This document shows positions 61,486-64,000 of a DNA stretch of 64,000 bases, piece after piece. The stretch is from an uncultured Porphyromonadaceae bacterium (lineage in GTDB: Bacteria > Bacteroidota > Bacteroidia > Bacteroidales > Muribaculaceae), in assembly GCA_900540205.1 (NCBI GenBank), contig UQER01000011.1, forward strand, positions 20,435-84,434, read 5' to 3'. The first letter of the stretch is position 1, and each line of letters begins with the position of its first letter. Below the pieces are notes generated by a model that was not told where the DNA came from, searched no databases, and was given only the letters and a program-made list of their open reading frames with translations. Both the position numbers and the translations under genes were made by a program.

Positions 61486-62571
61486 ATGACCGACAAGAAA
61501 AAAAACAGAAAAAAAACTGCACGGACCGCTGAAGTCCAGACACAGGATGCTGAACGCGCCTCAGGAGTGGTCATCCGTAACACCGGGAGTGCATTCACCG
61601 TATTGCTGCCCGACGGACGCGAGATAGATTCGCGCATAAAAGGGTCATTCCGCCTCAAAGGGATACGCACCACCAATCCTGTGGCAGTCGGCGACAATGT
61701 GGATGTAGCCGTGAATCCCGACGGGTCGGCTTACATCACAGGAATCCATCAGCGCAAGAACTACATCATACGCCGCGCCAGCAATCTTTCAAAAGAGGCG
61801 AGCATACTTGCCGCCAACATCGACCAGGCCTGCCTGGTGGTCACTCTCACACATCCCAGCACATCCACTACTTTCATCGACCGCTTTCTCGCCACAGCCG
61901 AGGCTTACCGTGTGCCGGCAATCATTGTGATAAACAAGGTTGACCTGCTCGACAGCGACGCCCTAGCGGCGCCTGACTGTATCGCGGCTGATACTGACGA
62001 ATCTGACAGTACCGCCAATCTCCTGACCGGGGAGTTCACCGAGCATGAACTGCTCGACGCAGTGACATATCTTTACCGTTCCATCGGCTACAAGGTGCTC
62101 CACGTATCAGCGCTGGACGGCAGCGGCATTGATGAACTGCGGCAAGTGCTTGCCGGGAAAATCTCGCTTGTGGCAGGAAATTCCGGGGTAGGCAAATCCA
62201 CGCTCATCAACCGGCTGATTCCGGGTCTTGACCTGCGCACTGCGGCCATCTCCGATGTGCACGACACCGGTATGCACACCACCACGTTTTCCGAGATGTT
62301 CCCACTGCCGTCTGGTGGCTGGATAATCGACACCCCGGGGGTACGCGGTTTCGGTACAATAGAATTCGACCGCAACGAGGTGTCGCACTTCTTTCCGGAA
62401 ATCTTCGCCATCGGAAAAAATTGCCGTTACGGCGACTGCACCCACACCCACGAGCCGCAATGCGCCGTGCGCCAAGCGCTCGACGAGCAGCGCATCGCCC
62501 CTTCGCGCTACAACTCTTATCTCAGCATCCTTCAGGATGCCGATCCCGATAAATACCGCAAACCGTTCTGA
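61486..62571 (+). CDS. rsgA: Ribosome small-subunit-dependent GTPase A
   Basis: 361 residues. OB fold near 25-95, then a circularly permuted GTPase: NKVD (G4) near 143 comes before AGNSGVGKSTLIN (G1) near 231-243 and DTPGV (G3) near 285. The zinc motif is CRYGDCTHTHEPQC near 308-321. RsgA acts in 30S maturation. A Ser/Asp/Thr-rich insertion (about 150-180) is longer than usual. Likely co-transcribed with the NlpC/P60 gene. Confidence 0.95.
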   Translation: MTDKKKNRKKTARTAEVQTQDAERASGVVIRNTGSAFTVLLPDGREIDSRIKGSFRLKGIRTTNPVAVGDNVDVAVNPDGSAYITGIHQRKNYIIRRASNLSKEASILAANIDQACLVVTLTHPSTSTTFIDRFLATAEAYRVPAIIVINKVDLLDSDALAAPDCIAADTDESDSTANLLTGEFTEHELLDAVTYLYRSIGYKVLHVSALDGSGIDELRQVLAGKISLVAGNSGVGKSTLINRLIPGLDLRTAAISDVHDTGMHTTTFSEMFPLPSGGWIIDTPGVRGFGTIEFDRNEVSHFFPEIFAIGKNCRYGDCTHTHEPQCAVRQALDEQRIAPSRYNSYLSILQDADPDKYRKPF

Positions 62572-62612
62572 CACCCCTTTATCCTCTTTGTGCCTCCATG
62601 TCGCATCGGCGC

Positions 62613-62628
62613 CGATGCAACTGTCTAA
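62613..62628. repeat. 16-bp perfect palindrome between convergent genes
   Basis: GCATCGGCGCCGATGC. It lies between rsgA and the AI-2E-family gene with no T-run beside it; it may be an unusual terminator or a protein site. Confidence 0.5.
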
Positions 62629-62631
62629 ATA

Positions 62632-63747
62632 TCACGATGCAGGCGGCTCGTCATGCGCAGCAGCCTGCACGGGAGCGCGGTTGATTACGTAAGTCTGATA
62701 ATAGCTCAGTAACAATGTGGTGAGAGGGAGCGCTATAATCATACCGATCAACCCCATCAGGGTGCCCCATACCGACAATGCCAACAGAATGATGGCCGGA
62801 TTCAGCCCCATGGCCTTACCCATGATTTTAGGTGTGAGGATGTAGTCGCACACGCTCTGGCTCACCACATAAACCAGCAGGCACTCCCCCATCAGCTGCC
62901 AGAATGATGCCGTGCCGTCGAGCGACGACAGCAGGCACACGGCGGCCACCGGGATGAGGGTGACATATTGGAAATAAGGTATCATATACAACACCCCCAC
63001 AAGCAGTCCGAGCACAATGGCCAGAGGGATTCCGACTATGGAGAATCCGATGCAATAGAACACCGCCGCACACGCTGCGATCAGCGCCTGACAACGGAAA
63101 TAGTGGTTCATGTTCACTTTAATATCATCGAAAAGCTTGTAGGCCACAGTCCTGTAGCGGGGAGGCACAAGTTTCCGGAACCCGCCCATCAGCTGCGGAT
63201 AGTCGATAAGGATGAAAATCACATAGATAAACGCTATGAGCCACTGCAACGTGTGGAACAGGAATCCCACCGATTCGCTCACAATGGATGCCCCGGAATT
63301 TAGCATCTGCTCTATCTGCTTGAACTGCAGCATACTGCCGTTGCCATCGGTTTTGAACGTGTGATTCACCCATTCGCTTAGCGCCGGAGGCAACCGGAGC
63401 AGCCCGTCGCGCGAGGCGCTTGCCTTTTCATACATCTGCCGCATGCTGTCAATCTCGTTCACCACGGAGGGCACAAGAAAATACACCAGCGCCCCGACCA
63501 CGATGGTTGTCTCCAGAATGGTGAGAAATGCCGCCAGCACCCTCCCCTTCATTTTGAACCACTTGCGGTTGAGTTGCACGAGAGGTTCCATGAAATAGGC
63601 TATGAGGCAGGCAAGGCAGAAGGGCAACAGCACATTTTTCAGTATGTCCACCACCCACACCACCACGACCACCACGGCTGCGGCAAAAACGATGTTGGCG
63701 ATTTTCCGGATGGAAAGAAGACGGGGCTGCATAATCCGATGAAACAT
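62632..63747 (-). CDS. AI-2E family transporter
   Basis: 371 residues. About eight hydrophobic segments: two at the start (IVFAAAVVVVVVWVV; LLPFCLACLIAYF), one near 80, and a cluster from ~170 on with GLLVGVLYMIPYFQYVT and NPAIILLALSVWGTLMGLIGMIIALPL, family landmarks. The name comes from E. coli TqsA; members transport varied substrates. ATG at 63732 is an alternative start. No neighbour points to a substrate. Confidence 0.88.
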   Translation of the reverse strand: MFHRIMQPRLLSIRKIANIVFAAAVVVVVVWVVDILKNVLLPFCLACLIAYFMEPLVQLNRKWFKMKGRVLAAFLTILETTIVVGALVYFLVPSVVNEIDSMRQMYEKASASRDGLLRLPPALSEWVNHTFKTDGNGSMLQFKQIEQMLNSGASIVSESVGFLFHTLQWLIAFIYVIFILIDYPQLMGGFRKLVPPRYRTVAYKLFDDIKVNMNHYFRCQALIAACAAVFYCIGFSIVGIPLAIVLGLLVGVLYMIPYFQYVTLIPVAAVCLLSSLDGTASFWQLMGECLLVYVVSQSVCDYILTPKIMGKAMGLNPAIILLALSVWGTLMGLIGMIIALPLTTLLLSYYQTYVINRAPVQAAAHDEPPAS

Positions 63748-63902
63748 TAAAGGTTGAAACGTAAACCCCTGTTAAAAGGAGTTCCCTTTAATCACATAAC
63801 ACATTCATTGCGGTATTGTTTCGGCCCCGCACCAACCTGCTGCCTGAAATATTTTCCGAAAGCCGACTGCTCTGATTACCCGTACTTAGGGACAAACGAC
63901 AA

Positions 63903-63971
63903 ATGCACCGATATTTCGTCACGGCCCGACAAAACGAGGACAAAACGGGTCAAGCCGAAATATCGGTGCAT
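63903..63971. repeat. 16-bp perfect inverted repeat around direct repeats
   Basis: ATGCACCGATATTTCG (63903-63918) is the exact reverse complement of 63956-63971. The 37-base loop contains GACAAAACGAG and GACAAAACGGG in tandem; a related GACAAACGACAAA lies just outside. No T-run follows. It lies upstream of the AI-2E-family gene, at the window edge. Confidence 0.75.
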
Positions 63972-64000
63972 GAAATCAGCATTTCTCCATGATAATGATT

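Overview
The window looks like a chromosomal segment from the phylum Bacteroidota, order Bacteroidales. Muribaculaceae is my best guess at family, but that is inference. Supporting signs are repeated TTTG / TAnnTTTG promoters (the Bacteroidales -33/-7 consensus), a complete bat aerotolerance operon (MoxR, DUF58, BatA-E), a very long Rho with a disordered insertion, a short primary sigma factor, DUF4270 and DUF3108 genes, and type B L31. No rRNA, CRISPR array or insertion sequence was seen.

Region 1 (1-12003) is an accessory island ending at the 3' end of a tRNA-Thr(CGT) gene. Its left part (1-6073) is AT-rich. It carries the tail of a Z1-domain protein, a PD-(D/E)XK (DUF4420) protein, an AIPR protein and a Vsr nickase. 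This set matches the MORC/Dcm-associated restriction-type defence loci described by comparative genomics; the methyltransferase and GHKL ATPase would lie left of the window. An AlbA_2/HATPase protein follows. Position 6083-6490 is a non-coding array of short degenerate repeats spaced almost exactly in multiples of one DNA helical turn. Positions 6519-11765 hold a mobilizable-element backbone on the minus strand: MobC-like protein, relaxase, accessory membrane protein, DnaC-like ATPase, replication/HTH protein, excisionase-like HTH and two unknown genes. No integrase is visible in the window. The tRNA-Thr gene has two A-C mismatches, both contributed by its 3' half, which suggests that half came from the element.

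Region 2 (12122-31424) is core genome: DUF4270 lipoprotein, a GT5-like protein lacking the usual ADP-glucose motif, a DsbD-alpha-like protein, DsbD, MazG, topoisomerase III, a small Cys-rich membrane protein, an HU protein, an HU-TM-LysM-like fusion, and the bat operon.

Region 3 (31627-49682) has a small DNA-binding protein, a universal stress protein, YgiQ and UvrB, Rho with a long leader, YaaA, thymidine kinase, L31, a methyltransferase, PurA, a Fur-family regulator, GdhA, a winged-helix protein, the primary sigma factor and a DUF3108 protein. Clear promoters and hairpin terminators separate the units.

Region 4 (49882-64000) begins with tRNA-Ser(TGA) and an AT-rich islet with one unknown membrane-anchored gene. 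It continues with a ProX-like deacylase, an RND efflux system whose permease and outer-membrane factor are fused in one reading frame, an ABC export pair, an NlpC/P60 lipoprotein, RsgA and an AI-2E-family transporter. A perfect 16-bp inverted repeat closes the window.
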